64,000 bases of DNA from Bathynomus jamesi (taxonomy: Eukaryota > Arthropoda > Malacostraca > Isopoda > Cirolanidae): assembly GCA_023014485.1 (NCBI GenBank), contig JAJOZX010007513.1, forward strand, positions 1-64,000, given 5' to 3'. Below the pieces are notes generated by a model. That model ran no database searches. It was not told where the DNA came from and saw nothing but the letters and a program-made list of their open reading frames with translations. Position 1 is the stretch's first letter. The number at the start of each line of letters is the position of its first letter. This document shows positions 63,278-64,000 of the stretch, in pieces. The position numbers and the translations under genes are program-made.

Positions 63278-64000
63278 TAGGTACCAGGCACCTTGTAACG
63301 TTTCCTATAGGTGTTACGGCACACCTTCGTACCCCTAAATTCCTTCACGCCCCACAGCTTCTGCGCCCAAAAATTGTGGGTTCTTACAGTTAGTTGGGTT
63401 GGCTGGTCGCCCTCATCATCATCCAAGCACACTAGATCCTTCAACGAATCAAAGTTAACGACCCGCCGATTCGCCTGGTTGAGCGTGATACTCTTAGCCT
63501 TCACGATATATTTCATATCCTCCTCCACCCTCGTGGGGTCCTGTTTTTGGTCCTGTTGACAAAAAAGTGTCGGCGTATGCGATGTCTCCATACTCATCCT
63601 TGATCTCATCTCCCCGAGGAATTCCCCAATAGGAAGCATGTATTCACCCTCCCTCGCTGTGAATATCACTATATGTATCGGCGTATAGAAGCCTCCGACC
63701 AAGAGAATGCAATAGACCCCAAAGTTTGATGTAGGCGTAGTCCGTTGTGAAGCTGGCTACAGGTATGTTTGTAACCAGTGAGGTATCTGTGGCCAACTCG
63801 GTATTGTTGTACTTTATTATGTAATTATTACCTACATTCACGATCTCCATGACCTCTTTATCGGGAGCTTTGGCATAATCCCAGACTTCACAATAACTTT
63901 GTGCCAAATGAACGTTCCCTTTGCCAGTATTCTGTGCAAATTTTCTCCAAAGACTTAGACGCAACTTTGCACTAAAACGCTTGCCTGGGTTCTTTACAAT
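63244..64000 (-). pseudogene. polB: Polinton DNA polymerase B C-terminal part, broken (copy B)
   Basis: Homologous to 44816-46900 of copy A without the hAT insertion. 63964 down to 63644 contains TNIPVASFTTDYAYIKLWGL and the metal-binding motif as YADTYS (family rule YxDTDS). A frameshift follows near 63660, and 63702-63244 carries the C-terminal region (NQANRRVVNFDSLKDLVCLD). The C-terminus now runs into the palindrome at 63150-63277. Continues beyond the window. Confidence 0.75.

Larger units (their letters stand above)
59848..64000. mobile_element. Maverick/Polinton element, copy B (runs off the window)
   Basis: The left arm (gcaattgcaagtgcaatgtt ... gttatgcaacaa) and the following 1.2 kb align with copy A at 43253-44633. 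Then come four minus-strand ORFs missing from copy A, then the C-terminal part of PolB. Confidence 0.75.

Overview
This AT-rich eukaryotic window is almost entirely transposable-element sequence. I see no ordinary host protein-coding gene, rRNA operon or CRISPR array. Several signs point to an arthropod, most likely a crustacean: long (TA)n tracts, a Gypsy retroelement with a baculovirus-F-like envelope gene, CR1/Jockey-like LINEs, Penelope-like elements (PLEs), Maverick/Polinton elements and short TTAGG-type tracts. That placement is inference; no single-copy marker gene is present.

Layout. 1-1949: 5' end of a LINE ORF1 running off the window, a 749-bp hAT-like element and TA repeats. 1950-14797: a minus-strand Gypsy/errantivirus-like element (3' LTR 1950-3601, polypurine tract, decayed env, pol and gag, primer-binding site, truncated 5' LTR). 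A hAT MITE (5295-5497) sits in its integrase and a complete CACTG-ended DNA transposon (10040-13033, TTA target duplication, intact spliced 568-aa gene) in its leader. 14799-17699: a 5'-truncated PLE abutting half a mariner transposase. 18002-18430: palindromic elements with a tRNA-like core. 18530-23036: a decayed LINE. 23116-24000: small repeats, including a 5S-rRNA-derived piece. 24092-26514: a second, decayed copy of the TTA-duplicating transposon, next to another LTR fragment (to 27358). 28920-33961: a 5.0-kb DNA transposon with ~170-180-bp inverted repeats, a CTA duplication and a decayed gene for a protein with an XPG/PIN-like nuclease and a CXC cysteine cluster (Academ-like). 34900-35840: short-repeat cluster, palindrome and hAT MITE. 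35955-40480: two PLE copies head to head, one with an intact 642-aa RT/GIY-YIG ORF. 40739-43250: MITEs and a second tRNA-bearing palindrome. 43253-51900: Polinton copy A (decayed PolB with a hAT inside, then packaging-type ATPase, small ORF and integrase open). 52280-55355: a 5'-truncated LINE with poly(A) and target duplication. 55368-59847: palindromes, a fourth LTR copy and unassigned DNA. 59848-64000: Polinton copy B, which keeps a four-ORF cluster deleted from copy A.

The genes do not form one pathway. They are the coding parts of independent mobile elements. The most informative content is comparative: paired copies in one window reveal an intron present in one transposase copy and absent in the other, a gene-cluster deletion between two Polintons, an empty site for a hAT insertion, and recurring hammerhead-like motifs at PLE ends.
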